From: CAZCFB01 sp964511535
Lineage (GTDB): Bacteria; Myxococcota_A; Polyangia; GCA-2747355; CAZCFB01
Length of the DNA: 55,413 nucleotides
NCBI GenBank assembly: GCA_964511535.1
Contig: CAZEFW010000044.1
Span: forward strand, 1 to 55,413
Direction: 5' to 3'
Shown here in pieces: positions 16,104 through 27,500 of the stretch (within the stretch, counting starts at the first letter, position 1; the number at the start of each line of letters is the position of its first letter). A program made the translations under genes and the position numbers. A model generated the notes under the pieces. That model had not been told where the DNA came from. It saw only the letters and a list, made by a program, of their open reading frames with translations, and made no database searches.

Positions 16104-19100
16104 ATGAAGGTATGCCCGAGTTGCAACGCCGCCGCGGCGGACTTTGACGTGACCTGCGCCGCCTGCACTGGTGACCTCTCTGGCACCCTGCCCCGCACCG
16201 GGCAAGCTCTCGACGGCATGGTGCTCAAGCGCCGCTACCGCCTGCTCAGCTTCCTCGAGGAGGGCGGCATGGGCTGGGTCTACCGCGGCGAACAGCTCGA
16301 CATGAACAGCCTCGTGGCGGTCAAGCTGATGAAGCTGGGCGAGCAGACCGACGCGGTGTCGGTGGAGCGCTTCCTGCGGGAGGCCGCCGCCGCCGGGCGG
16401 ATTCACCACCCCCACGTCATCACGGTGCTCGACGCGGGCACCGCCGAGGCGGAGCTGCCCTTCATCATCTGCGAGCTGCTCGAGGGCGTGACCCTGGCCG
16501 ACCTGCTGGACAACACCGGGGCTTTGCCGGTGCCCCGCTCCCTGACCATCATCAACCAGGTGCTGGCCGCCGTGGAGGCGTCCCACCGCATGGGCGTGAT
16601 CCACCGGGATCTGAAGCCAGAGAACGTGATGCTCTCGCCGCGGCCCAACGGGCGCGACTTCGTCAAGGTGCTCGACTTCGGCATCGCCCAGACCGACGGC
16701 AGCGACCCGGGCCGGCTCACCGTCGCGGGGCAGGTCCTGGGCACCCCCGCTTACATGGCGCCGGAGCAGGCCATGGGCCAGACCGCCGTGGAGGCCAGCG
16801 ACTTGTACGCATGCGGGCTGATGCTCTACGAGATGCTCAGCGGCTGGCAGCCGTTCATAGGCAAGACCGTGCAAGAGACCCTCTCGCGGCAGCTGTTCGA
16901 CGACCCGCCATCCATCTACACCCGCCTCGCCCGGGGAGACGTGCCCGAGGGGATGGACGCCTTCTTCCGGCGGGCGCTGGCCAAGGACGCGGCGGATCGG
17001 TTCCAGACCGCGGCGGAGCTGCGCCGGGCCCTGTTCGACCTATTCCCGGAGACGACGCTGACCAAGCTCCCGTGCCGCCGATGCCACAGGCTCGACGGGG
17101 CGCCGGCCAGCTGCGCCAGGGAGGCCCTGGCCGAGCCGTACCTCGAGATGGCGGTGGAGGCGGAGCCCCCAAAGGCCGAGACCGCCGACGAGAAGATCCC
17201 GCGCCCTGCGTCCCGGCCCGAGCCGGCCGACAAGACCCCCACCACCAGCTTGCGGCCCGTCACCAGGGGCCGGCCACAGGTCCGCACCCGGGCCGCCACG
17301 TCCCCGGCGCGGGACGTCCGCACCCCCGGTCACTTGCCCGCCCGCCGCCTGGAGCAGCAGCGCCTGGGCAGCTTCATCGACGGCCCGGGGCAGATCCTGT
17401 GTCTCACCGGGCCGTCCGGGTCGGGCAAGTCTGCGCTGCTCGGCGTGGCCGCGGTGATGGGCCAGGCCGCGGGGTTCGCCGTGCTCAGGGCCGGCGGCGA
17501 CGACCCACGCATCCATCGGCCCTGGGGCGCGGTGCAGACCATGCTTCGCACGCTGCTGCGGCTGTCGCGGGACAGCGACCCGGCCGAGGTGGAGCGAGGC
17601 GCGCGGCGGCTGGAGCTGTTGGCCGGGGACCTGCCCGGGCTGCTGGACATTCTGGGGCAGCGCCAGGCCCCGCCAGGCGCCACCCTCGCCACTCAGCTGT
17701 CCGAGGCGCTCATCTCGGCGCGGCGCGCCCTGCAGCGCGCGCCGGCCCGCTGGGGCCGCCCGGTGCTGCTGCTGGTGGATGACGCCCTGCTGCTGGACAC
17801 GCCCAGCCTGCGGGTGGTGCAGACCCTCTGCCGGGCCAGCGGCACGGGCCCCGGCGTCAAGGTGGTGCTGGCCGCGGAGGGACATCCCCTGTCCCACCGC
17901 GACGGTGTCGAGACCCTCCGCCTGGGGGCCATCCAGGAGGAAGAGCTACCCGACCTGCTGGAGGCGGCCGGCGGCCCGAGCCAGGAGGCGGAGCAGATCG
18001 AGGCGCTGAGCCAGTCCGCAGGACCGAGCGTGCTGTACCTGATCCAGGCGGCGCAGCATACCCTGGAGAGCAGTTCGCCTGCCCCGCCCACCCTGGGGGA
18101 GCTGATCCGCGCCCGCATCGCCATGTTGCTGCCCGCAGAGCTCTCTCTGCTGCAGCTGCTCTCCGCCGCGGGGGGCGCTCTGTTGCCGGGCGAGGCAGAG
18201 GCCCTGCTGCCAGCGGGCGAGGCCTGGAGCGAGGTGGCCGCGTCTCTCGCCGGCAAGCAGCTCATCCGTGACGGCAGCCAGCCCTGGACCACCCCGGTTC
18301 ACCCGAGCATCGCCGAGCAGGTGATCAAGGAGCTCCCGCTGGATAAGCTGGCGCAGCTCCGGAAGAAGATCTTTGTGCGGCTCGAGCAGCGCGGCGGGGC
18401 CGACATCTTCGCCCTGTCAGCCCACGCCGAAGACGCGGCCCTGGGCGAGCGCGCCCTTGACCTGCATCGCCAGGCCGCCCGCCAGGCCATGGCGCTGCTG
18501 GACATCGAGGGGATGGGCCAGGTCTTCCTGGAGCGGGCCCAGGCGGTGGCCGCACATGAGCTCTCCCTGGCGCCGGATGACCCGGAGCTGCTGACGCTGC
18601 AGCTGGAGGTGGCCGAAGCGCATGCCGGCTCTGGCCACCACCTGGCCGCCGAGCAGCAGCTCCAGCGCCTGCTCGGGCTGGTCAATCCGGGCGAGCTCCA
18701 GGGCCGGGTGCTCATGGCCCAGGCGCAGGTGGAGCTCGGCTCCGGGGCCCATGAGAGCGCGCGGGAAGCGCTGGAGCAGGCGGTTCAACAGTTCCTGCGC
18801 GCGGGGGACCGGGAGCTGCTGAGCGAGGCGCTGGGCAACCTCGCCGGGCTCATGCTCGATTCGGCGCAGGAGGGGCAGCTGCTGGAGGCATTCCCCGGGT
18901 GGGTGTCCATGCTGGATCAGGACCGCGACGAGCCGACCTTGCCCCCGTGGCGGCTGCTGCTCCAGGTCGCGACGGCCCACCACCGGCGAAGCGATGCCGG
19001 CAAAGCAAGGGAGGCGGCCGAGCAGGCCAGACGCAGCGCGGCCCGACAGCGGGCGCCCGGAGGCGAGGCCAGGGCGCGCCTGGTGCTCGGGCTGCTGCAC

Positions 19101-19295
19101 ACCGAGGCCAGCGAGCCGGGCGAGGCGCGCGGGCACTTCTCGCGGGCCCACATCCTGTCCCTGGAGGCGGGCGATCGACGCCACGCCGCCCGCTGCCTGC
19201 GCGCGCTGAGCCGACTCGGAGGGCCGGGGCAGGACATGGTCAAGGCTGCGGCGCGGGATCTGGAGTGGCAGCTCGCTCCGAAGTGGAAGGCCTAG
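16104..19295 (+). CDS. Ser/Thr kinase fused to AAA-type ATPase and TPR-like region
   Basis: 1063 residues from the ATG at 16104, chosen because the product then begins with a zinc ribbon (C4, C7, C18, C21); a GTG at 16068 would have its AGGAGG overlapping the start itself. Kinase domain about 44-310: Gly-loop EGGMGWVY, K74, HRDLKPEN with D169, DFG at 191. A second Cys knuckle (CRRCHRLDGAPASC) follows near residue 325. A P-loop GPSGSGKS (436-443) with Walker B-like VLLLVDD marks an AAA/STAND-type ATPase, and the C-terminal ~350 residues are TPR-like helices. This architecture matches large multidomain bacterial kinases in which the ATPase-TPR part senses partners. No membrane segment. The partner is unknown; neighbours are membrane and periplasmic proteins upstream. 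Confidence 0.92.
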   Translation: MKVCPSCNAAAADFDVTCAACTGDLSGTLPRTGQALDGMVLKRRYRLLSFLEEGGMGWVYRGEQLDMNSLVAVKLMKLGEQTDAVSVERFLREAAAAGRIHHPHVITVLDAGTAEAELPFIICELLEGVTLADLLDNTGALPVPRSLTIINQVLAAVEASHRMGVIHRDLKPENVMLSPRPNGRDFVKVLDFGIAQTDGSDPGRLTVAGQVLGTPAYMAPEQAMGQTAVEASDLYACGLMLYEMLSGWQPFIGKTVQETLSRQLFDDPPSIYTRLARGDVPEGMDAFFRRALAKDAADRFQTAAELRRALFDLFPETTLTKLPCRRCHRLDGAPASCAREALAEPYLEMAVEAEPPKAETADEKIPRPASRPEPADKTPTTSLRPVTRGRPQVRTRAATSPARDVRTPGHLPARRLEQQRLGSFIDGPGQILCLTGPSGSGKSALLGVAAVMGQAAGFAVLRAGGDDPRIHRPWGAVQTMLRTLLRLSRDSDPAEVERGARRLELLAGDLPGLLDILGQRQAPPGATLATQLSEALISARRALQRAPARWGRPVLLLVDDALLLDTPSLRVVQTLCRASGTGPGVKVVLAAEGHPLSHRDGVETLRLGAIQEEELPDLLEAAGGPSQEAEQIEALSQSAGPSVLYLIQAAQHTLESSSPAPPTLGELIRARIAMLLPAELSLLQLLSAAGGALLPGEAEALLPAGEAWSEVAASLAGKQLIRDGSQPWTTPVHPSIAEQVIKELPLDKLAQLRKKIFVRLEQRGGADIFALSAHAEDAALGERALDLHRQAARQAMALLDIEGMGQVFLERAQAVAAHELSLAPDDPELLTLQLEVAEAHAGSGHHLAAEQQLQRLLGLVNPGELQGRVLMAQAQVELGSGAHESAREALEQAVQQFLRAGDRELLSEALGNLAGLMLDSAQEGQLLEAFPGWVSMLDQDRDEPTLPPWRLLLQVATAHHRRSDAGKAREAAEQARRSAARQRAPGGEARARLVLGLLHTEASEPGEARGHFSRAHILSLEAGDRRHAARCLRALSRLGGPGQDMVKAAARDLEWQLAPKWKA

Positions 19296-19437
19296 TGGTC
19301 ATCGGAAAACGGAATCAGCCACCCGCCTGGCCATCCCCAGTTTAGTAATTTCAAACAGTTACCAATTGGATCGCTCCTTGCTTACTCACCTCGCGCGGTT
19401 ATGTGCGCGCGCCGCGCCGCTGTGAAAGGAGACGAGC

Positions 19438-20700
19438 GTGAAGAACAAGATCCTGATGGTAACCCTGCTGACCATGGCCGGCTGCGGGGTGGAGATGCCG
19501 CCCACGGACCAGATGCCCGCGTCGGGCGAGCAGCTGCCCCTTGGCGAGATGCCGGGCATGAAGGCGGACGGCACCTACGGGTATGCCACCACCTGCAAGA
19601 CCTTCCCCCAGCTCACGCCGCTGACCAGCCCTCGCATCGTCATCTCTCTCAACGGGCTGACCCTGCGCCTGGAAGACTCGGTCAGCGGGTTCGAGAAGGT
19701 CTACCCGGTGGGCGTGGGCGCCATCAACGACGAGGCAGCCTCGGTGACTTACGACGAGTCGCTGTCCATGTTCCCCCAGCGCGCCACCGGGCGGCGGGAC
19801 TTCACCATCAAGCCGGCCACGGTCAACACCTGCAAGATCTGGTGGACCGACCCGGACACCGGCAAGCGCCTGCCGGTCTTCGCCGGGCTGCCGTTCCTCA
19901 GCTGGTACGGCGCTTACGGGATCCACGGACCCATCTCGCAGTACTGGCTCTCCAACGGGGGCAAGCTCAAGCGCGGCTACGTGTCCCACGGCTGCATCCG
20001 CATGGAGGGCGACGACGTGGCCGAGCTGTGGGCCTACATCAAGGACAGCGCCAGCGTGCCGGTGCGCGTGCAGAAAGAGGTGGAGCGCCGCGCCACCGGG
20101 GCCGCGGTGGACATCAAGGCCAGCTGGATGCTGGGCGAGTGCGCTGCCGACACGGACTGCGCCTTCGACGGCGGCGTGTGCAAGCAGAACCCGGTGAGCG
20201 GGCGCGGCTTCTGCACCAAGCCGTGCGACTACTACTGCTCGGATCGATACGGCTACCCCACGACCTTCTGCATCAAGGACGGCCAGAGCACTTCGGGCAA
20301 GGGGTACTGCACCTTCAAGGCGTCGACCTTCAACGACAACTGCCGCGGCTACGACCACTTCGCCAAGGCCTCGCGGGAGCCGCGCAACGGCATGAGCTGG
20401 ATCAGGGCCGACGTGTGCAAGCCGGGCAGCCGCGGCTGGATCGGCGACCGCTGCCTGGCTGACGCGGACTGCATGACCGGCAAGACCTGCCGCATCGCCA
20501 CGGGCGCCAGCTTCGGCTACTGCACCGAGACCTGCACCAAGTACTGCCCTGACAAGCAGGGCCACCCCACCACCTTCTGCGTGGACGGCACCTGCCGCGC
20601 GCGCTGCTTCGACGACGCGTCCTGCCCCGGGGGCTTCTCCTGCAAGATGTCCACGCGCCACAACCAGCCGTGGGTCAAGCGCGAGGCGTGCGTGCTTTAG
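19438..20700 (+). CDS. L,D-transpeptidase (YkuD) lipoprotein with Cys-rich C-terminal region
   Basis: 420 residues from GTG at 19438 with AAAGGAGA upstream. Lipobox MAG-C16. The YkuD domain spans about 60-215: H163 in YGIHGPIS and the active-site motif SHGCIRM with H184 and C186. These enzymes form 3-3 peptidoglycan cross-links or attach proteins to peptidoglycan. An unusual extension (about 225-420) has two Cys-rich modules of the type CAADTDCAFDGGVCKQ...CTKPCDYYC and CLADADCMTGKTC...CTETCTKYC, and a shorter third. They look like small disulfide-rich binding modules. Probably periplasmic or outer membrane; the modules could target the enzyme to the wall or surface. Confidence 0.9.
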   Translation: MKNKILMVTLLTMAGCGVEMPPTDQMPASGEQLPLGEMPGMKADGTYGYATTCKTFPQLTPLTSPRIVISLNGLTLRLEDSVSGFEKVYPVGVGAINDEAASVTYDESLSMFPQRATGRRDFTIKPATVNTCKIWWTDPDTGKRLPVFAGLPFLSWYGAYGIHGPISQYWLSNGGKLKRGYVSHGCIRMEGDDVAELWAYIKDSASVPVRVQKEVERRATGAAVDIKASWMLGECAADTDCAFDGGVCKQNPVSGRGFCTKPCDYYCSDRYGYPTTFCIKDGQSTSGKGYCTFKASTFNDNCRGYDHFAKASREPRNGMSWIRADVCKPGSRGWIGDRCLADADCMTGKTCRIATGASFGYCTETCTKYCPDKQGHPTTFCVDGTCRARCFDDASCPGGFSCKMSTRHNQPWVKREACVL

Positions 20701-20712
20701 CCGGGTGCGTGG

Positions 20713-20718
20713 TATAAA
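20713..20718 (+). promoter_or_regulatory. -10 box (TATAAA) before the Cys-solenoid lipoprotein
   Basis: TATAAA lies 11 bases before the ATG at 20730 and inside the 29-bp gap after the L,D-transpeptidase. It implies a very short leader. No convincing -35 box. Confidence 0.35.
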
Positions 20719-20729
20719 AGGCGCTGTCC

Positions 20730-21548
20730 ATGTGCCGCCACCTCCCCGCGCTCCTGCTGCTGCTCTCGGCGCTCCCCGGGTGCCATACCCTCTACCGATA
20801 CGCTGATCGCCCCGCCGACGCCGCCCCGGTGAAGGACAGGGGCCCCGCCGGCCCGGACCTGCCCGGCGTCCTGGACCTGGGCGTGCCGGGCCAGGACGCC
20901 GCGTCCGGCTGCCCCCCGCCGTGCAACAAGTGCGAAAATGGGGTCTGCATCATCACCACCAACTGCACCGGCGGCTGCGTCTGCCCGGCCGGCATGCCGT
21001 GCAAGGTGGAGTGCCAGGTGGGCGGCTGCAAGGGGGCCATCAACTGCACCGCCGCGTCCAGCTGCTCGATCCTGTGCCTGACCAAGAAGAGCTGCACCCA
21101 GAAGGTTCAGTGCGGCGAGGTGGGCGACTGCACGGTGCAGTGCCAGCAGGGCTCGTGCATGGAGGATGTGCGGTGCGACAGCAAGACCAGGTGCAACATC
21201 GACTGTCAGGGGGAGTCCTGCCTGGGCAAGGTGCGCTGCGGCAAGGGCCCCTGCACGGTCCTGTGCGCCAACAAGTCGTGCCCCCTGGGCGTGGAGTGCA
21301 CCGAGTCGTCCAAGTGCACCATCTTCTGCACCCAGTCCTCGTGCGCCAAGCAGGTCAACTGCAACACCCCCGGCGGCGTGTGCAAGCTGACCTGCAGCTT
21401 CGCCTCGTGCCTGGGGGGCATCAACTGCCAGAAGACGAAGAAGTGCTGCACCGACTGCACGACCAACTCGTGCAAGGGCAAGGTCACCTGCCCGCCGGCC
21501 TGCCCGTTCCAGAGCCAGTCCGGGACATGCGGCTGCACCGGGTGCTGA
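20730..21548 (+). CDS. Cysteine-rich repeat lipoprotein
   Basis: 272 residues with 46 cysteines. Lipobox LPG-C18 and a Pro/Asp linker (PVKDRGPAGPDLPG). From about residue 95 to the end there are eight units of about 21 residues with the spacing C-x3-C-x4/5-C-x5-C-x5, for example CTVQCQQGSCMEDVRC and CNIDCQGESCLGKVRC. The alternating V/I before Cys suggests beta strands stacked as a solenoid held by disulfides. No family recognised. There is no strong ribosome site; the start is supported by the signal peptide. It may share a transcript with the L,D-transpeptidase, whose own tail is Cys-rich, and it converges on the A2M gene with a 12-bp gap. Confidence 0.85.
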   Translation: MCRHLPALLLLLSALPGCHTLYRYADRPADAAPVKDRGPAGPDLPGVLDLGVPGQDAASGCPPPCNKCENGVCIITTNCTGGCVCPAGMPCKVECQVGGCKGAINCTAASSCSILCLTKKSCTQKVQCGEVGDCTVQCQQGSCMEDVRCDSKTRCNIDCQGESCLGKVRCGKGPCTVLCANKSCPLGVECTESSKCTIFCTQSSCAKQVNCNTPGGVCKLTCSFASCLGGINCQKTKKCCTDCTTNSCKGKVTCPPACPFQSQSGTCGCTGC

Positions 21549-21560
21549 GCACGCCTGGCG

Positions 21561-24500
21561 CTACTTGACGATGACGATGTCTGTGGCGGTGCGGCCGAAG
21601 GTCTCGGGTCGGTACATCTCCTCCGCCCTGGCCGGCGCGGCGATGAAGCGTCCGGGGGTGGTGGCCCGCGCCAGGTAGGTGTACTCGTAGACCCCGGACG
21701 GGAGCCGGTCGGCGAACAGCACCACGCTGTCGTCGCGCATCTCGCGGTGGTCGAAGGCCAGCAGCGAGTGCCAGGAGTAGAAGTCGTACACCCGCCCCTT
21801 GAGCTGGTTGCCCAGGCGGGAGCGGGCGCTGGTCTTGAAGGTGAGATCGATCCCCTCGAGGCCTGCGGGCAGCGGGTCCATCACCGCCGCGTAGAACCGC
21901 CGGTCCGGCACCACCACGGTGAGCCGCACGCGCACCGTGGCCCCGGCCCTGATCACCCAGGCACCGTCGGCGTCGCGGCTCACGGTCTCCTTCTTCCCTT
22001 CCACCGGCTCGTAGGTGCGGGTGAGGCTGAAGCCCTGCTCCTCGGGGGCGAGCATCAGGTCCTTCGGCGCGTAGCGCAGGCCGACGCGGTAGTACAGCTT
22101 GCCGGGGCCCTTCTTGGAGAAGATCAGGTCCGCGCGGCCGCGCGCGGTGAGCGTGGCCAGGGGGACTGTCTGGCGCACCACCCGCAGCTGGCGCCCCTTG
22201 AACAGGGCCTGGCCCAGGTAGCCGTCCTCCCCCAGCCACAGCTCGGCGGCGTAGTCAGGCACCACCTTCTCCACCAGCTTGTAGTAGCGCGCCAGGGCGG
22301 TCAGGGCGTAGGCGTTGGCCTGAGTGGTGGACCAGCGCCCCTTGACGCGCGCCTGGATCAGGCCGCGGGCCAGCTTCGGGATCAGGCTGTGGGTCGGGTC
22401 CGCCTCCAGCAGGGCGTAGAGCACGATGGCGTCGGTTCGATCCTCCGAGTGCATCAGCAGGCGCAGGCTCTCGGTGGCCACCTCGGTGAAGTGGGCCGCA
22501 GAGGCGGTCTCCACCGCGGCGTTGTTCAGCTCCCGCAGCAGCTCCTTGACCCGGTGCGATGCCTGCTCGGAGCGGAACAGCGCCTGCAGCAGCATGGCCC
22601 GGGCGAACAGCGGCAGCTTCGCCCGCAGGCCGTACAGCCGGGTCAGGTGCTTCGGCTCGTCGCGGCCGAGGTCCGACAGGGCCCACGCGGCCAGCACCTG
22701 GGTGGTGTAGTTGTGCTGCTCGCCGAGCTCGCTGCGGGGGTAGTCGAGCCGCCGCTTGAGGAAGCGGGCAGCGTTGTCCAGCCGGCGCTGCTCGATCTTC
22801 TGCCCGCTCTCCCTGGCGCGCAGCAGGGTGAACAGGGCGTAGGCGGTCAGGTAAGGCCGGCTGACCCTCGAGCCGGCCCACATGCCCCAGCCGCCGTCCC
22901 AGCGCTGGGTGGACAGCAGCTTGCGCACGCCGGCGCGGGCCAGGGCTTCGCGGGCCTTCAGGTCGGCGAGCTTGCCGATCTTGAAGTCGGCCAGGATGTC
23001 CTTGAGGCCGAAGATGGGCAGCAGCCGGCTGGCGCGCTGCTCGGTGCACTCGTACGGATAGTCCACCAGGTAGCGCACGGCGTCCTCTAGCCCGTTCAGG
23101 GCGGTGGAGCTCAGTGCGATCTCCAGCCCGCCGTAGCCGGGCAGCGCGTTGGGCGGCGGCGCCACGGGCTGGGCCAGCGAGCCGTCGGTGACGCCGTAGG
23201 TGGCGAAGGCCTCGGTGGTGGCCGGCAGCAGCACCGGCACCTGCTTCTCCACCGCGTCCGTCTCGGCGCCCATCACGGCCGCGAACTGCATGCGCGCCGG
23301 GCCCACGGTCACGGGCGACATGGGGAACCGCACCTCCGCGGCCGCGTGGGGCTTGAGCTCCACCCGGCGGCGGGTGGCGCCCGTGGCCCTGACATTGCGG
23401 CCGCGCACCAGCACGTCCACCGCGGCGGCGGCGTCGGTCTCGTTGTGCACCATGACGGCGGCCTCGAAGCGGTCGCCCACCGACAGGAAGCGCGGCAGAG
23501 AGGGGCGCAGCAGCAGCGGCTTGCGCACCTTGACCTGGGCTTCGCCGTTGCCGAAGCGGTCGGCCCGCTGCCGGTCCACCGCCACCGCCATGAAGCGGAA
23601 GGTGGTCAGGTTGTCCGGCATCTTCACCGTCAGCTCGGCGGTGCCGTCGGCGCCGGTGGACACCGACGGGTTGAAGTATGCGGTGGTGGCGAACAGCGAG
23701 CGGGAGCGGATGCGGGGCGCCGCGCCGCGGCCCCCCTTCTTGGACATCTCGCGCGCCGCGGTGGCCTCTGGCTCAGGCTCGGCACTGATCATCGACGCGT
23801 CGAGCCGCACCCGGGGCGGCCCCGAAGGCCGGGGAACGCCCCGGATCATCGACTGCACCGCGCCGCCCCCGTTGAAGTGCCGCCTGCGGCGCGGCAGGCT
23901 CTTGAGGTCGACCTCCCGCTTGAGCAGGGTGTTGCGGTTGTCCTGCAGGCCGGTGTCCGCGTTGCGCCCCTGCCAGAAAAAGGCCAGCGGGTCGGGGGTC
24001 TTGTAGCCCATCAAGCTGAGCACGCCCTCGTCCACGGCCATCACCGCCAGGTCCGCCGCCACCGGCGCGCCCGCGCTGTCCCGGGCCACGAGCTTGAGCT
24101 TCACCTGCCCCGACGGCCGCACCGCCTCGCGATCCGGCGACAGCGTCACGGTCACCCGCTTGCTCTCCAGCGACACCGGCAGCTTGATGGTGCCGTGGGC
24201 CAGGGTGGGCCGGCCCAGGTCGCGGGCGGCGTCGCCCTTGCCGTCGATCCGGCCGCGCGCCAGGGCCGCCGTGACATGCACGTGGGGCATGGCGTTGTCC
24301 GGGATCTTCACCTCCACCACCCGGGCGTTACCGTCCAGCTTCAGCACCCGGTGCGAGGCCATGCCCCCGCGGGACATGGTGAGGAACCCCACCGCCTGCT
24401 TCAGCGGCGACTTGATCAGGATGCGCGCGGTCTGGCCCGGGCTGTACCGCTCGCGGTCAGGCACCAGCTCCAGCTTCGACTGGTTCTCCAGCCGCCACGG

Positions 24501-27500
24501 CACGTAGCCCGGGCCGTGGGCGTAGATGCGCAGGGTGGTGCGGCTCTTGCGTCCCTTGTCGTCCGCGGCCTCGGCGCGCAGCAGGTACGCACCAGGCTTG
24601 CCGAGGGTCAGGTCGCATGCCGCAGGATCCGCCGCGGTGGTGACCTTGCAGGAGGCCACCTGCACCTCCGAGGTGGTCCAGGCGTAGGTCCAGCCCGTGG
24701 CTGTGCGTTTGGGCTTCATCTTGTTCTTCACCTGCAGCGCCGAGATGGTCAGGGGCTTGCCCGCCACCCGTCGCCCGTCCAGCCCGGCGAGCACCGCCGC
24801 GACGGAGAGCGGCTCGCCCGCCTTGACCACGGTCTTCGCCGGCCGCAGCCCGGCGTACAGGGCCGCGGGGTGGGCGGTGATCACCTGGCGGTTGGCGATG
24901 GACTGCCGGTTCTGGTCCCGAACCTGGGCCTCGAGGGTGAAGCTCATGGGCGACCAGTTCGGCGGATCATCCGGGCCGGCCTCGGCGTATTTGTCTCCCT
25001 CCCCGAGCGGGCTGAGGGGGACCGTGACAGCGAGCCGCCCCGTTTGGTCCAGCGCGCCCTTACCCCGCTTGACGATGCGCCCGGCGCCTCTGCCGAGCTG
25101 CTCCAGGTATCCCCCGTGGCGGCCGCCGCGCCAGCCCCGCCGGTGGCGCCAGGAGAACCACCATGGCAGGCGCTCGCCGAAGGTGAACCCGTCGTTGTTG
25201 GGCGGCCGGAAGCTGGCCGCGGCCCGCCGCAGTGTCCAGCTCGTCTCCGCGCCCGCCATGGGCGCGCCGAACAGGTAGTCGGCCCCCACCTTCGCCTCAA
25301 GAGTGTCGCCCAGGAAGTGCGGCTCGGCGCCTGCCTCCACCTTCACGGCGAACTCCGGCGCGCGGTAGGCCGCCACCTGGAAGCCGCCGTGGCCGCTGCC
25401 CCCGGGGGCGCTGACATACACCCTGTAGCCGCCCAGGTCCGCCTCCGGTGGCACCGCGTAATCGAGGCTGAACATGCCGCCGGGGGAGACCTTGACCTTC
25501 TTGTTCTCCAGCACCTTCCGCCCCCGGGGAGAGGTGACCGTGACCCGCACCGGGCCGCCGCCGGGCAGCGCCTGGATCCCACCGCCGGGGGTCATGTCCT
25601 CCTGGCGCACCACGCCGTTGATGTGCACCGTCTCGCCCGGCCGGTAAGGGTCCCGGTCGTTGAACAGGAACAGCTTGAGCCGCTTCTTGGCCGGCGGGTG
25701 TCCCCAGTTGCTGTAGGAGGAGACATGGGCGCCGCCCACGCCGCCGGCGTCGAGGATGGCGTACGACTCGTCCCGGCCCTTGCTGGCCCACAGGACATAG
25801 CGCGGCCGCCCCTTGAGGGAGCGCCGGCCGGGGGCCTTGGCCATGCCGTCCGGGCCGGTCTTGCCGGTCCAGATCACCTTGCCGTCGCGGTCGCGAAGCT
25901 CGAGGGACACGCCGGGCATGGGCAGCCCGCTCACCAGGCCAGTGGTGAGCACCAGGATCTGATCGTGATCGTAGCGGGCCATGATGCCGATGTCGGTCAC
26001 GGAGACCACCAGCCCACGGTAGTGGTTGGCCCACTTGTTGAAGCGCTTGAGCTCCCTGGAGCGCAGCTCGATGTAGCACACCCCGGCCCTGCCCCGGCCG
26101 AGGCAGTCGTCGGTGGGCAGGCCGATGCGCGCCCGGGCGTTGATCTTGACGCCGGTCCTCAGGGTGCGCGTGCGCACCAGGCCTTTGATCCCCTTGAGGG
26201 GATCCTTGCGGCCGTTGTCGTCCCAGGAGTAGCCCGCCAGCTGGATCACCCGCAGCAGCTGCTCCCGCTTGACCCGCACCAGGCGCACGCGCGCAGAGGT
26301 GACGCTCACCACCTGCAGCGGGACCTTGCGGTCGCCGCGATGCTCCAGGGTGGAGTGGCCATGGGCCGGGAAGGCGAGCACCGGGTAGAGGTCGCCGGTG
26401 GTCAGCGACTTCTTCTCCCCCCGGGCCAGTTTCTGGTCATGGATATCCGCCAGGCCAGGCAGGACCTCGACGGTCACTTTCTGCTTCGCGCCGAAGGAGC
26501 CGCTTATGGAGATGTAGCTGCCGCTGCCCTTCACCTCCAGGTCCTCGGGCGCAGGGCTGACCTTGATGAAGGGCTTCAGATCGGCGCTCACCAGGGGGTT
26601 GTTGAAGCGCACGCTGAAGCCCCGATCCGGGGCGCAGCGGCGCTCGCCGCAGCGGATGGAGGTCACCTTGAGCGGGCCATAGGTGTAGAAGGCGTGGTTC
26701 TGGGTGGACCGGGAGGTGAGCGGCCCCTCCCCTCGCAGCCCCTGGCTCAGCTTGACGGTGAAGTAGCTGTCGAGCGGCAGCGGGCGCCGCGGCTTGACCA
26801 CCACCGTGCGGTCCGCGTCCCAGGTGGCCACCTGCTGGCCGAGGCGCTTGAGCTTGGCCCACCGCTCCTGCGGCACCAGCTCGAAGTCGGCGGCGGACAG
26901 CTGCCCCATGGACAGACGGCGCAACAGCTCCTTGCCGTCCACGGGCTGGTTGAACAGGATGGCGATGGCGGTGTCCGGCTTGTTCTGCTTGCTGCCGCGG
27001 TACGGCAAGGCGCGCACCATGCGCGGCCGCGGCGTGGTGAAGGTCCAGCTCACCTCGCGCTCGAGCACGCCGCCGGTTTGCGAACGGGTCCCGGCGGGGA
27101 CGCGGGCCCGGTAGGCGGTTGCAAAGGGCATGCGGCCCTCGGGCTCGAAGGCCAGGGTGCGGGTCCCGAGCCAACGGAAGCGCCCCGGGGGCATGGGCTC
27201 CAGCACCAGGGGCGGCTTCTCCTGCTTCAGCTGGCTCAGGGCCGCCACGGGCACCATGGGCTGATCGAAGGCCACCGTCACGGCGCCCACCAGGCCTTCC
27301 GTGCCGGTGGGCTGGAAACGCAGCACCTTGAGCGGCCTCACCTTCGGCTTGACCGGCGCGCCCGACCGGGCAGGCGGCGGGAAGGCCATGTCCAGAGCCT
27401 CGCCCACCTTCGGCGGAGGCGCCGGGCCCTTGCGAAAGGTGAAAGGCTGAGCCTCGTCGGCCTCGAGCGGATCGAGGCCAGCGAAAGGATCCACCGCCAG

